The notes below the pieces were generated by a model that was not told the DNA's origin, did no database searches, and was given only the letters and a program-made list of their open reading frames with translations. 29,438 bases of DNA from UBA6049 sp965662345 (lineage in GTDB: Bacteria; Bacteroidota; Bacteroidia; Flavobacteriales_G; Salibacteraceae). A program made the position numbers and the translations under genes. The stretch is from contig CBFIHE010000025.1 of the NCBI GenBank assembly GCA_965662345.1, forward strand, positions 1 through 29,438, written 5' to 3'. Below are positions 1 to 8,008 of this stretch, piece by piece (the first letter of the stretch is position 1; each line of letters begins with the position of its first letter).

Positions 1-660
1 AAGCGCTGCCAATAGGGTAAAAACTAAAACAGGAATTTCATTTTGGGTAAGCATTACGCTATCTGAAGTTAAGTAAATGGGAATACGCGTTAAGTCTACT
101 ACAAGAGCAATAGCTATTCCAGTTGCTACAAAAGCATTTTTATCTTGTAATGCGCGTACCAAAAATACACTTCGTAATGCACCTTGATGACCGCTAAGTC
201 CACCGAAAAAACCACTAAACAATCCACCTGGTACCAATGCTCGATTCGAAAAATGGATAGCCTTAAGCTTAGGTAAGAGTTCAATTAATGCAAAAATCAG
301 AATAAGTACGCCAATTACGATTTTGAGGTAATCGGTTTCAAAATTCACACCGAATAGTTTGAGCTCAATGGACTCATTTAATCTTGCCATGGATTGCAGC
401 AGGTAGGCTCCAACTCCTGCACCTAATAATGCTGGAAGTCCAAATTTTAGCAACACAGCATACTTTGTATGTTTTGCCATCAGTGCAAACTTGAATACAT
501 TGTTTAGCAGGTGAACAGCTGCCGTTAGTGCTATTGCTACATCCACAGGATAAAACAAAAGCAACACAGGAGTTAGCAACGTGCCCAATCCAAAACCAGA
601 GAAGAAAGTGAGTAAAGAGGCAATTAAAGCTACAACTGCTGGTAAGAATAGTGCTAGCAT
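1..660 (-). CDS. TauE/SafE-family membrane exporter, partial (C-terminus beyond left edge)
   Basis: This open frame of 220 codons starts at ATG 660 and runs through the left edge without a stop, so the C-terminus is missing. The translation is almost entirely hydrophobic, with several predicted membrane helices. It shows TauE/SafE-like segments: FSGFGLGTLLTPVL near residues 15-28 and GGLFSGFFGGLSGHQGALRS around residue 147. Family members are about 250 residues, so perhaps 30-50 are lost. They sit in the inner membrane and are proposed to export sulfite or other sulfur/organic anions; the substrate here cannot be told. The gene is divergent from the ECF sigma gene, with 71 bases between. A shorter overlapping frame on the same strand (374-676) is a shadow. 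The family call is firm; the function is inferred only from the family. Confidence 0.85.
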   Translation of the reverse strand, partial: MLALFLPAVVALIASLLTFFSGFGLGTLLTPVLLLFYPVDVAIALTAAVHLLNNVFKFALMAKHTKYAVLLKFGLPALLGAGVGAYLLQSMARLNESIELKLFGVNFETDYLKIVIGVLILIFALIELLPKLKAIHFSNRALVPGGLFSGFFGGLSGHQGALRSVFLVRALQDKNAFVATGIAIALVVDLTRIPIYLTSDSVMLTQNEIPVLVFTLLAAL

Positions 661-664
661 ATTG

Positions 665-672
665 CAAAGGTA
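665..672 (-). promoter_or_regulatory. Putative Bacteroidota -7 box for the TauE/SafE gene
   Basis: On the minus strand this reads TACCTTTG, matching the Bacteroidota -7 consensus TAnnTTTG. Only four bases separate it from the ATG at 660, so a transcript from it would start at or next to the start codon. No TTG -33 element is seen 17-23 bases upstream, which weakens the call. Confidence 0.4.
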
Positions 673-705
673 ACATGCTCTTAATAAGTAAAATTGATAT
701 TGCCT

Positions 706-713
706 TAAATTTG
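706..713 (+). promoter_or_regulatory. Putative -7 box for the ECF sigma operon
   Basis: The sequence TAAATTTG fits TAnnTTTG exactly and lies 18 bases before the ATG at 732, giving a short leader. No TTG -33 element is found at the usual spacing; a sigma-controlled (autoregulated) promoter with a different -35 is possible. Confidence 0.35.
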
Positions 714-731
714 GTACATTGTGATTAGCGG

Positions 732-1310
732 ATGAAAGTAGTTTTTGACAAACGTTTAAAGGCCATAATTCGAGGTTGTGCCAATGGCGATCAAAGCGCT
801 CAGGCGAAATTGTATTCGCTCTATGCTGATATGCTCTATGGTATTTGCTTGAGGTATGTGCGCAATGTCCCCGATGCACAAGATGTTCTACATGATGTTT
901 TTATTCGGGTGTTCCGCGGAATTAACACTTACAAGGGTAACGGCTCTTTTGAAGGCTGGCTTAAAACTACTTGTGTGAGAACAACTCTGCGGTATTTAGA
1001 ACGGAAACAAAAACTACAGGGCGATGTTCCTTTGAAAGATATATCAATAGAAGACCATACAGCTTCTTCAGTGATTAGTAGCTTATTTGCTAAAGAGTTG
1101 ATGAATGATGTGATGGCGCTTCCAACAGGATATCGAGTTGTGTTCAATCTGTATGCAATAGAGGGATATAAGCACAAAGAGATAGCAGAAATGCTTAATA
1201 TATCTGAAGGAACGAGTAAATCTCAACTGGCAAGAGCGAGAAGTTTATTGAAAGAAAGAGTACTACTTCTAAGTAAAAGAGTGGATTCAAAACAGAAAAA
1301 CGTTGGCTAA
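732..1310 (+). CDS. ECF-family RNA polymerase sigma factor
   Basis: This 192-residue protein has the two-domain layout of extracytoplasmic-function sigma factors. Region 2 covers roughly residues 15-85, with AKLYSLYADMLYGICLRYV and DAQDVLHDVFIRVF, followed by a GSFEGWLKT segment. Region 4 covers roughly residues 125-180, with LPTGYRVVFNLYAIEGYKH and a helix-turn-helix reading IAEMLNISEGTSKSQLARAR. The length is normal for the family. It would direct RNA polymerase to a small regulon in the cytoplasm. Its last eight bases overlap the TTG start of the next gene, whose N-terminus looks like an anti-sigma segment, so the two are probably translationally coupled and functionally paired. The regulon cannot be deduced from the window. 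Confidence 0.93.
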   Translation: MKVVFDKRLKAIIRGCANGDQSAQAKLYSLYADMLYGICLRYVRNVPDAQDVLHDVFIRVFRGINTYKGNGSFEGWLKTTCVRTTLRYLERKQKLQGDVPLKDISIEDHTASSVISSLFAKELMNDVMALPTGYRVVFNLYAIEGYKHKEIAEMLNISEGTSKSQLARARSLLKERVLLLSKRVDSKQKNVG

Positions 1311-2631
1311 CGAATTTGATGACATATTCAAAAAAGCTGCAGCAGATTTTAACCCTGGAGCACCCAAGGGCCTTTGGCAGAAAATAAGCTACGAGCTAAA
1401 TGCTGCAAGAGGAGCTCGCCAATTAAATTGGGTATGGCCGTTACGTTTTGCCATTAGCTTTATTGCGATTGTTACCGTTGGACTTGAAACTGCACGGAAC
1501 TATGATTCACTCGCTTTGCCAACACCAGGCGAACCCGTTAACTATGAAGAGTTAGCAGTGGAGATGAAATTACTTAAGCCAGTTGAGAATAACGAAGTTG
1601 AAGCTCACGATCACACTTCAGAAGACCTGTTAGAAGGAGAAAGCGTTCCTAGAACAGATCAGTCTGCAACTTCTACCACTACCGTGCAGCCACTATTAAC
1701 TTCAAAACAAACTGATACAAGCAGTGAAACTGATTTTGAGAAAACACAAAACGTTTCTCTTCATTCTGAGGTGATTACAAAACCAATTTTGTTGGAAACT
1801 AATGGGTTAGAGATAGCTTCTACTTCTCTTAATCTAGCACCCTCAAGCCCAGATTTCCATTACTTACATGAAACGACTACCTTAAAACCAATGCGTAATT
1901 GGTATCTGGAATTGGGTGGCTTCGTGGAAGCAGGTGATGTGTCATTTGACCACGATTATGTTTTGTCAGTTTACGACTACGAAGACGAGCTATTTTCTTA
2001 CATACCGAATAATCGTTTAAGCGATGTACAGAATGTTACACAGCAGCGTATGCTCAGTATTGTTGCTGGCTATAGACTCTCAAGCAACTTAAGCATTTAT
2101 TCAGGAGTTAGAATTAACTATTTAGCAGGCCGACAAACTACCATTCTTAATGTAGAAGAGCAGTTTGCATACACTGTCACCCGAACTTATGCTGGACCAT
2201 CAGGATTTGATAGAATTCAGATTGAGGAAGAAGTTGTTGAAGCAACTACGGTGAAAGACACCATATCCACTCAGTTTAATTTTACCTCTTGGAGTATTCC
2301 CTTGGGGATTAACCTAAATATTCCATTATCTCAAAGGACAAGCCTTTTTCTTGGTCCACAAATGCATTTGGCCTTGGGTTACAAGTATGAAAGCAGTAGT
2401 TCATCTCAACAATTTGAGAACCTAAGTAGAACAATTGTTAGACAAGAATATACAACGCCTACTTCTTTAAGCATGGGTGCTGTAGCGGGAGTTTCTTATA
2501 ATTTCAATCGTAAGTTTGAGCTTACCTTATCTGGAGAAGCAGCGCATTCTGTACTGCTTAATTCAGATACGCCCATATCAAAGTCTTTTGGGCTTGGAAG
2601 GCTTGGTCTGGGGTTGCGCTATAACTTCTAG
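1303..2631 (+). CDS. Anti-sigma-like N-terminus, one membrane helix and C-terminal outer-membrane beta-barrel-like domain
   Basis: This 442-residue protein starts at TTG 1303, overlapping the sigma gene by eight bases; no better in-frame start lies nearby. Residues 1-40 (FDDIFKKAAADF..., then LWQKISYEL) resemble the short cytoplasmic anti-sigma segment found beside Bacteroidota ECF sigmas. A single hydrophobic helix follows at about 44-62 (WPLRFAISFIAIVTVG). Residues about 70-195 are acidic and Ser/Thr-rich, suggesting a flexible periplasmic linker. From about residue 198 the chain alternates polar and hydrophobic residues in beta-strand style and ends GLGLRYNF, with the terminal Phe typical of outer-membrane barrels. 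The inferred layout links cytoplasm, inner membrane, periplasm and outer membrane. The family recurs in Bacteroidota, but its function is not established from this sequence. Confidence 0.7.
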   Translation: MANEFDDIFKKAAADFNPGAPKGLWQKISYELNAARGARQLNWVWPLRFAISFIAIVTVGLETARNYDSLALPTPGEPVNYEELAVEMKLLKPVENNEVEAHDHTSEDLLEGESVPRTDQSATSTTTVQPLLTSKQTDTSSETDFEKTQNVSLHSEVITKPILLETNGLEIASTSLNLAPSSPDFHYLHETTTLKPMRNWYLELGGFVEAGDVSFDHDYVLSVYDYEDELFSYIPNNRLSDVQNVTQQRMLSIVAGYRLSSNLSIYSGVRINYLAGRQTTILNVEEQFAYTVTRTYAGPSGFDRIQIEEEVVEATTVKDTISTQFNFTSWSIPLGINLNIPLSQRTSLFLGPQMHLALGYKYESSSSSQQFENLSRTIVRQEYTTPTSLSMGAVAGVSYNFNRKFELTLSGEAAHSVLLNSDTPISKSFGLGRLGLGLRYNF

Positions 2632-2677
2632 ACAGATGCAACCATTTGTATATTCAAGGGGTCTTCTACATACTCAA

Positions 2678-3370
2678 ATGGCAAAAAAAGATAGAAGACA
2701 AGAAAAAGTGGCAAAAGCTAACGCATTACGTTTTAGTGTTAGTTTACTTCTTGCATTCTTGAGCATAGCACTCCTAAGTATGATGGGATGCTCACGCGAT
2801 GACGATTCTTTCATAACACCTGTTGGTACACCTTGTAATTTAGATGAATCTCCTTTCGAATATGTTGCTTGCGATACCTATACTCAGCCAGTTTGTGGAT
2901 GCGATGGTATTACCTACAAGAATGCATGCGAAGCCGTTTACTATAATAATGTTTCAAAGATTACTTCAGGACCCTGCAGAGAATTAGACCATTGTCTGTC
3001 GGTTCCAGATTCTAGCTTGGTAGAACCCGATACCGTATATAACCCTGTTTGTGGTTGTAACGGAGAAACTTACGCGAATAGTAGTGATGCTCTTCTGAAT
3101 GGTGTTTCTTCTTACTCTGATGGAATTTGTGGAACCGTACAGTTGTTCGTTTGTGCTTTTCTACCTCAAACCATAGGTGTACACGAAATAGATGGAAGAC
3201 GGTATGAGTGGAGCAATCCCTCTATTGTTGAATGTGAGACTTGTGCTGTTACCAATGTGATCATTGCAGATACTACAGAACTCATACTCTCTGAATATGA
3301 TATAGAAAAAACGGGTAAACCTGTAAAGATTCACCCGTTCAAATTAATCCCTGTAGATTGTTTGAGGTAA
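2678..3370 (+). CDS. Kazal-type protease-inhibitor-like lipoprotein
   Basis: I chose ATG 2678 (230 residues): it lies 46 bases after the previous stop and is followed by a basic N-region, a hydrophobic stretch and a lipobox ending at Cys38 (LLSMMGC), then acidic DDD. An earlier in-frame ATG at 2516 lies inside the preceding gene and is unlikely. Residues about 53-100 form a Kazal-like domain (PVCGCDGITYKNACEA, closing Cys100). Residues about 106-151 form a second, degenerate copy (PVCGCNGETYANSSDA) in which the Cys of the YxNxC motif is Ser. A further Cys-containing tail of about 75 residues is not recognised. Kazal domains classically block serine proteases; exposure on an outer-membrane lipoprotein suggests defence against secreted proteases, but inhibition here is unproven. 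It probably shares the sigma-factor operon. Confidence 0.82.
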   Translation: MAKKDRRQEKVAKANALRFSVSLLLAFLSIALLSMMGCSRDDDSFITPVGTPCNLDESPFEYVACDTYTQPVCGCDGITYKNACEAVYYNNVSKITSGPCRELDHCLSVPDSSLVEPDTVYNPVCGCNGETYANSSDALLNGVSSYSDGICGTVQLFVCAFLPQTIGVHEIDGRRYEWSNPSIVECETCAVTNVIIADTTELILSEYDIEKTGKPVKIHPFKLIPVDCLR

Positions 3371-3802
3371 CTAGAGCATATCTGCATAAGAGAAGCTTCT
3401 CTTGTTCGGGTTAAACTCAATTAAAGGTACTTCTTGAACTTGGGCTGCTGTTACACCTCTGTCTTTTAGCTTAAAGAGCTCAATGCTGAAATCATATTTT
3501 TTCTTCTTGTAGCCTTTTTCTTCCACATAGGTATTGAATAGAATGTATCGGTCATGGTATCCCTCCTTGGAGGCTTTCACAATATAGTTTCCTTCTCCAT
3601 GAAATAATAATTCAAACTTACCCATGCGGTCTGCTTGAGTCTCTGTGTAGGGCTCTCCGTCTTTATATACCTCAATAATAACATTGCTCAATTTTGAGTT
3701 TCTGTAAACAGAGTTACCTTCTACTACTAGAACGCCTTCCTCCTGTGCTAAGATGCTAATGGTGATGAGAGATAAAACCAGTGTGAGTACGCTTGTTTTC
3801 AT
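3371..3802 (-). CDS. Small secreted protein with carboxypeptidase-regulatory-like (CNA-B-type) fold
   Basis: This 143-residue protein begins with a clear signal peptide (residues 1-19, ending SILAQ; cleavage is likely near LAQ-EE). The rest resembles one beta-sandwich of the carboxypeptidase-regulatory/CNA-B type: SNVIIEVYKDGEPY, then ADRMGKFELLFHGEGNYIVKASKEGY, the usual pattern of a prealbumin-like domain. A basic KKKKYDF segment and a short tail rich in polar residues follow. No catalytic motif is visible. The stop codon abuts the stop of the convergent Kazal gene with no spacer and no visible terminator between them. Such domains often occur in Bacteroidota envelope proteins; the specific role is unknown. 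Confidence 0.7.
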   Translation of the reverse strand: MKTSVLTLVLSLITISILAQEEGVLVVEGNSVYRNSKLSNVIIEVYKDGEPYTETQADRMGKFELLFHGEGNYIVKASKEGYHDRYILFNTYVEEKGYKKKKYDFSIELFKLKDRGVTAAQVQEVPLIEFNPNKRSFSYADML

Positions 3803-4153
3803 ATTCGTTAGTTTGAATTCTTGATGTCAAATGAAAAGATTTGAATTAGGATGATGGTTTCATCTATAAAAATGTTATTCTGAAAATAATTGGTCAGAAG
3901 AATTTAATTTGGATAAAAGGATGGTGTATCAGGTCGAATGAGACTTTTAAGTAGATAATTTTAATAAGACTAGTCTGTACAGAATATTGTTTTGAGCAAC
4001 CGAGAAGAACGAATTTTTACAGTCTGCTCAAGCTTGTTTTTGATAAGGTGAGTAAAGTCATAAACTCCCTTTCTAACAATCTGGAACTTTATATAGAATT
4101 AGAATGAAAGAAGTGATAAACACCTTCTGAATCAATAAGAAAGGAGCAATGTC
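3803..4153. other. Intergenic region without a recognised gene
   Basis: About 350 AT-rich bases lie between the divergent small secreted protein and the 48-residue ORF. Frames on both strands are short (under about 20 codons). No strong hairpin, repeat or clear TAnnTTTG box at a suitable distance was seen. It should hold the promoters for both flanking genes. Confidence 0.6.
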
Positions 4154-4300
4154 ATGGCAAGTGCAGGTTCAGAAACATTAGGAGTTCTAGTTAGAATTGC
4201 CTTGTGGATTATTAGGCTCATCCCAAGCATTGTTATGGGGATTTTCCGCGGGATTAAAGGTCTTGTAAATATGTTTACACATAGACAGGATGCGTCCTAA
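4154..4300 (+). CDS. Small hydrophobic protein of 48 residues (unrecognised)
   Basis: ATG 4154 is preceded by AAGGAG at 4141-4146, seven bases upstream, an unusually good Shine-Dalgarno sequence for this phylum. The 48-codon frame ends in TAA at 4300 and is followed by a strong hairpin terminator at 4350-4379. The protein starts MASAGSET, has a hydrophobic, Arg/Lys-punctuated core from about residue 9 to 41 (including VRIALWIIRLIPSIVMGIF) and a polar end with HRQDAS. It could be a single-pass or amphipathic membrane protein. An ATG at 4149 in another frame sits too close to the SD. I do not recognise the family; it could be a chance frame, but SD, composition and terminator together favour a real gene. 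Confidence 0.5.
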   Translation: MASAGSETLGVLVRIALWIIRLIPSIVMGIFRGIKGLVNMFTHRQDAS

Positions 4301-4349
4301 AAAGGGGTTCGAACCCTGGTCTCAAAGACAGTATTAATTTCTAAAAGCA

Positions 4350-4379
4350 AAAAAGAGGAACTATTCGGTTCCTCTTTTT
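4350..4379. terminator. Bidirectional rho-independent terminator
   Basis: A 12-bp perfect stem (4350-4361 with 4368-4379) closes a six-base loop and is A/T-tailed on both sides. It lies 16 bases past the mutB stop on the minus strand and about 50 bases past the 48-residue ORF on the plus strand, so it can serve both. Confidence 0.85.
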
Positions 4380-4395
4380 AGTTGTTGTTCAACGT

Positions 4396-6537
4396 TTACT
4401 CTTGTATGCCTTCAATGAGCAATGTAAGAATATCTGACGCTGCTTTTGATATTTTGGTTCCTGGTCCAAAAATACCTACAACCCCTGTATCATATAAGGC
4501 ATCATAATCTTGATGAGGTATTACTCCACCCACTACAACAGAAATATCTGGTCTTCCTAGCTTGTTTAGCTCTGCAATTACCTGCGGAACCAGAGTCTTA
4601 TGTCCTGCTGCAAGTGAAGATACTCCTAGTATATGAGCATCATTTTCTACCGCTTGAAGCGCGGCTTCTTCCGGTGTTTGAAAGAGCGGACCTATATCTA
4701 CATCAAAGCCAATATCAGCAAAAGAAGTGGCAATTACTTTTGCTCCTCTATCGTGTCCATCTTGGCCCATTTTAGCTACCATAATTCTAGGCCTTCTTCC
4801 GTCTAGCTCTGCAAATTTATCGCTAAGCGCTTTAGCGTTTTCAAAGTCTTTATCTTGCTTCGCTTCATTGTTATACACGCCTGAAATACTTTTAATAGTT
4901 GCTTTGTATCTGCCAAACGATGTCTCCATGGCATTCGAGATTTCTCCCAAGGTGGCACGTTCTTTTGCTGCTTCTACTGCTAACGCAAGTAAGTTGCCTT
5001 TTCCTGATTCTGCGGCTTGCGTAATTGCCTGAAGTGCAGCTTCTACTTTTTCTGAATCGCGATTTTCTCTAAGATTCTTTAGTCGAGCAATCTGACCCTC
5101 TCGTACCTTGGTGTTGTCAACTTCAAGGATGTCAATTTCTTCTTGTTCATCTGTTTGGAAGCGATTAACCCCAACAATAACATCTTTACTAGAATCAATT
5201 CTAGCCTGTTTTCTTGCAGCGGCTTCTTCTATCCGCATTTTAGGAACACCGCTTTCAATAGCCTTGGTCATTCCGCCCAACTCTTCTATTTCTTGAATGT
5301 GTTCCCAAGCACGATTTACCAAATCATTCGTAAGTTTTTCTACGTAATATGATCCTCCCCATGGGTCTACAACACGGGTGATATTCGTTTCATTTTGTAA
5401 GTAAATCTGTGTATTTCTAGCGATTCTTGCAGAGAAGTCTGTTGGTAAAGCAATAGCCTCATCTAGTGAATTGGTGTGTAGTGATTGAGTACCACCTAAA
5501 GCTGCTGCCATTGCCTCAATACATGTGCGAGCAACATTATTGAATGGGTCTTGCTCAGTTAAACTCCAGCCAGATGTTTGGCAATGTGTTCTCAAAGCCA
5601 TGGATTTGGGGTTTGTTGGATTAAACTGCTTAATCAACTTAGCCCATAACAATCGCCCTGCGCGCATTTTGGCAATTTCCATAAAGTGGTTCATGCCAAT
5701 AGCCCAGAAAAAAGAAAGCCTTGGAGCAAAGGTGTCAATATCCATACCTGCAGCAATACCAGTCTTTACGTATTCCAATCCGTCTGCCAGCGTATACGCC
5801 AACTCAATATCTGCTGTGGCACCTGCCTCTTGCATGTGGTAGCCTGATATAGAAATGGAGTTGAACTTAGGCATATTCATAGAGGAATACTCAAAAATAT
5901 CTGCAATAATGCGCATGCTTGGCTTAGGCGGATAGATGTAGGTGTTTCTCACCATGAATTCCTTAAGGATATCATTCTGTATGGTTCCAGAGAGCTTTTC
6001 AATATTCACTCCTTGTTCCAAGCCTGCCACAATGTAAAACGCCATAATTGGAATTACAGCACCGTTCATTGTCATAGAAACCGACATTTGATCTAGCGGA
6101 ATTTGATCAAAGAGTAGTTTCATATCTTCTACAGAATCTATAGCAACACCTGCTTTTCCTACATCACCCACTACGCGAGGGTGGTCGCTATCGTAACCGC
6201 GGTGTGTAGCTAAATCAAATGCAACACTCAGTCCTTTTTGACCTGCGGCTAAGTTCCTTCGGTAAAATGCATTGGACTCTTCTGCAGTGGAAAAGCCTGC
6301 ATACTGTCTGATTGTCCACGGTCTAGAGGCATACATGGTAGAGTATGGCCCCCTCAAATAGGGCGCAATACCTGCTGTGAACCCTAAGTGAGGTAATGAA
6401 TCTCTATCGGCTCTGCCATAAACAGGGCGTACGTTTATCTTTTCTGGTGTTTCCCAGGATTCGCTGGTATCTTTAGGCCCCATTGCTTGTAAGGGCTCTG
6501 TCTTCCAATCTATTTTAGAAAAATCTACTTTTTTCAT
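4396..6537 (-). CDS. mutB: Methylmalonyl-CoA mutase, large (catalytic) subunit
   Basis: This 713-residue protein matches the catalytic subunit in length and layout. The N-terminal TIM barrel carries GPYSTMY (substrate tyrosine) and SGYHMQEAGA (active-site histidine). The C-terminal cobalamin domain carries DGHDRG, with the lower-ligand His near residue 595, followed by GVSSLAAGH and VVGGVIP. With adenosylcobalamin it interconverts succinyl-CoA and (R)-methylmalonyl-CoA in the cytoplasm, feeding propionate, odd-chain fatty-acid and branched amino-acid metabolism. The start overlaps the mutA stop by four bases (ATGA), indicating a coupled heterodimer. No cobalamin riboswitch was recognised upstream. 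The assignment is secure; which direction dominates in this organism is not known. Confidence 0.98.
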   Translation of the reverse strand: MKKVDFSKIDWKTEPLQAMGPKDTSESWETPEKINVRPVYGRADRDSLPHLGFTAGIAPYLRGPYSTMYASRPWTIRQYAGFSTAEESNAFYRRNLAAGQKGLSVAFDLATHRGYDSDHPRVVGDVGKAGVAIDSVEDMKLLFDQIPLDQMSVSMTMNGAVIPIMAFYIVAGLEQGVNIEKLSGTIQNDILKEFMVRNTYIYPPKPSMRIIADIFEYSSMNMPKFNSISISGYHMQEAGATADIELAYTLADGLEYVKTGIAAGMDIDTFAPRLSFFWAIGMNHFMEIAKMRAGRLLWAKLIKQFNPTNPKSMALRTHCQTSGWSLTEQDPFNNVARTCIEAMAAALGGTQSLHTNSLDEAIALPTDFSARIARNTQIYLQNETNITRVVDPWGGSYYVEKLTNDLVNRAWEHIQEIEELGGMTKAIESGVPKMRIEEAAARKQARIDSSKDVIVGVNRFQTDEQEEIDILEVDNTKVREGQIARLKNLRENRDSEKVEAALQAITQAAESGKGNLLALAVEAAKERATLGEISNAMETSFGRYKATIKSISGVYNNEAKQDKDFENAKALSDKFAELDGRRPRIMVAKMGQDGHDRGAKVIATSFADIGFDVDIGPLFQTPEEAALQAVENDAHILGVSSLAAGHKTLVPQVIAELNKLGRPDISVVVGGVIPHQDYDALYDTGVVGIFGPGTKISKAASDILTLLIEGIQE

Positions 6538-7931
6538 TTTCCTGCAAGTTCAAAGGGTTCTGAGATACGCTGCGTATACAGTGGTTTAAAATCTTTTGCT
6601 TTCGGAGTTTCTGATGGAACCAAATCGGAGAGGTCATCTTTACTATTGGGGAATTTATTTACCCCAACCATTGTTCGTTCTCCGTTTTGAAGTGCCTCTA
6701 GCTCTTTTGAGGCTTCTTCTTCTATTCGATTTTGAATCATATTTGACTTAACAGCATTCATAAAGCCACCTGCACCTTCAATTTCTTGGAAGAAAGCCCA
6801 TGCTTTATTGCTTAAATCTTCACTTAACTCATCTAGAAAATAGGAGCCACCTGCAGGGTCTAGTACGCGCTGTAGATAAGACTCCTCTTGAAGTATTAAG
6901 CTTACATTTCTCGCGATGCGCTGCCCAAATTCAGCATTTTTTGATCGATGTACGTCAAAAGGTAAGGCATGTATAGCATCTGCGCCCCCCAAAGCGGCAG
7001 ACGCAACCATGGTAGTGGTTCTGATCATATTTGTGTGCATGTCTGCTACAGCAAAGTAACGCTTAGACGTTTCTCCAAAAACATAAGTAGCCATACTACA
7101 ACTATGTTCTGGTTCATACTGCTCAACAATGCGTGCCCAAAGCCTGCGGATAACACGGTATTTAGTAAGCTCTACAAAAAAGTCTGTTCCAATGCCTAGG
7201 TTAAACTGTATGGTTGCACTCAGTTCATCTATGGTTAAACCCTGCTCTAAACCTGCCACTATATAGGTATGTGCTTCAGCAAGGCTAGTTCCAATTTCTG
7301 TGGAGGCTGATGCTCCTGAGTTACCCAAATTCATCCCTTGCACATTAAAGAACCTGACTTTAGACAAGCCTGGGTTGGCTTTTATTAAATCAAAAGCCTG
7401 ATTGATTAAAGCACTGAAATTGGTAGAAAATGTACCGCTTTCAAGTCCAGATGATAATGGTGTAAGGCCTAAACTACCTTGCAGATTTTTGGCTTCAAAC
7501 CCCTTCTTTTTTAGGAATTCAAGAAACTTGGTAGCACCTTCAATATTGTTTTCAGCAGTCAGGAAAAATGAAATGTACTGAAAAAGCACATTTTCCAACT
7601 GGCCATGTCTAATGGCATTAGGTTTAAATTGTAGTGCAGTGGCACCATTGTTTAGCGCTTCAAGAACCGCACTGTTACTTCTATTTTGTGCAATTGATTC
7701 TACAATTGTCCATGACTCAGGATTTCTCCGTAAACCTCGCCAGTAAGGAGGTTCACCTGGAATACCGTCTCTACTTTTTCCAGTATCGGTATAATCAGGT
7801 TTTACTGAAATCCCGTCTTTGGTGCTCTTTATTAAGCTTTCGTAGGGTTTTCCTTTTAAATCCTTAATAATTCGGTTACGCCATTCATCTGCTGTAACAG
7901 AGGTGAAAGCGTTAAAAAATGAATTGTCCAT
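6534..7931 (-). CDS. mutA: Methylmalonyl-CoA mutase, small (non-catalytic) subunit
   Basis: The 465-residue protein is homologous to the mutase barrel: PYWRGLRRNPESW near the start, AEAHTYIVAGLEQGLTIDEL in the middle and RVLDPAGGSYFLDELS late, all paralleling MutB. It lacks a DxHxxG cobalamin motif and ends after the barrel, so the C-terminal B12 domain of longer (about 600-residue) small subunits is absent. Such short forms are, as I recall, usual in Bacteroidota. Its role is structural: it forms the heterodimer with MutB. The ATG at 7931 is the first in frame, about 20 bases after a -7-like box. It is followed directly by mutB in a four-base overlap and preceded by the DivIC-like gene on the same strand. 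Confidence 0.95.
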   Translation of the reverse strand: MDNSFFNAFTSVTADEWRNRIIKDLKGKPYESLIKSTKDGISVKPDYTDTGKSRDGIPGEPPYWRGLRRNPESWTIVESIAQNRSNSAVLEALNNGATALQFKPNAIRHGQLENVLFQYISFFLTAENNIEGATKFLEFLKKKGFEAKNLQGSLGLTPLSSGLESGTFSTNFSALINQAFDLIKANPGLSKVRFFNVQGMNLGNSGASASTEIGTSLAEAHTYIVAGLEQGLTIDELSATIQFNLGIGTDFFVELTKYRVIRRLWARIVEQYEPEHSCSMATYVFGETSKRYFAVADMHTNMIRTTTMVASAALGGADAIHALPFDVHRSKNAEFGQRIARNVSLILQEESYLQRVLDPAGGSYFLDELSEDLSNKAWAFFQEIEGAGGFMNAVKSNMIQNRIEEEASKELEALQNGERTMVGVNKFPNSKDDLSDLVPSETPKAKDFKPLYTQRISEPFELAGK

Positions 7932-7951
7932 AATGCTAAATTCAGGCTCTA

Positions 7952-7959
7952 CGAAGGTA
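7952..7959 (-). promoter_or_regulatory. Possible -7 box upstream of mutA
   Basis: On the minus strand it reads TACCTTCG, one base off TAnnTTTG, 20 bases before the mutA ATG. It lies in the 77-base spacer after the DivIC-like gene. No TTG -33 is evident, so it may be chance. Confidence 0.25.
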
Positions 7960-8008
7960 ACGAATGAAGTAAGAATAATTAAGTGTGAGCAAGTAGAAGA
8001 TGCAGTAA

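Noticed and set aside
374..676. 100-residue minus-strand ORF
   Set aside because: It overlaps the TauE/SafE frame, is Cys/Ser-rich without domain character, and the other frame is clearly a membrane exporter.
2516..2677. Upstream start for the Kazal lipoprotein
   Set aside because: It lies largely inside the preceding barrel gene and would bury the lipoprotein signal peptide in the middle of the chain.
4261..4325. tRNA gene at the T-loop-like sequence
   Set aside because: No acceptor, D or anticodon arm can be folded upstream, and the T-stem pairs poorly.
7932..8008. Cobalamin riboswitch controlling mutA-mutB
   Set aside because: The spacer is only 77 bases and lacks the conserved B12-box-like core.
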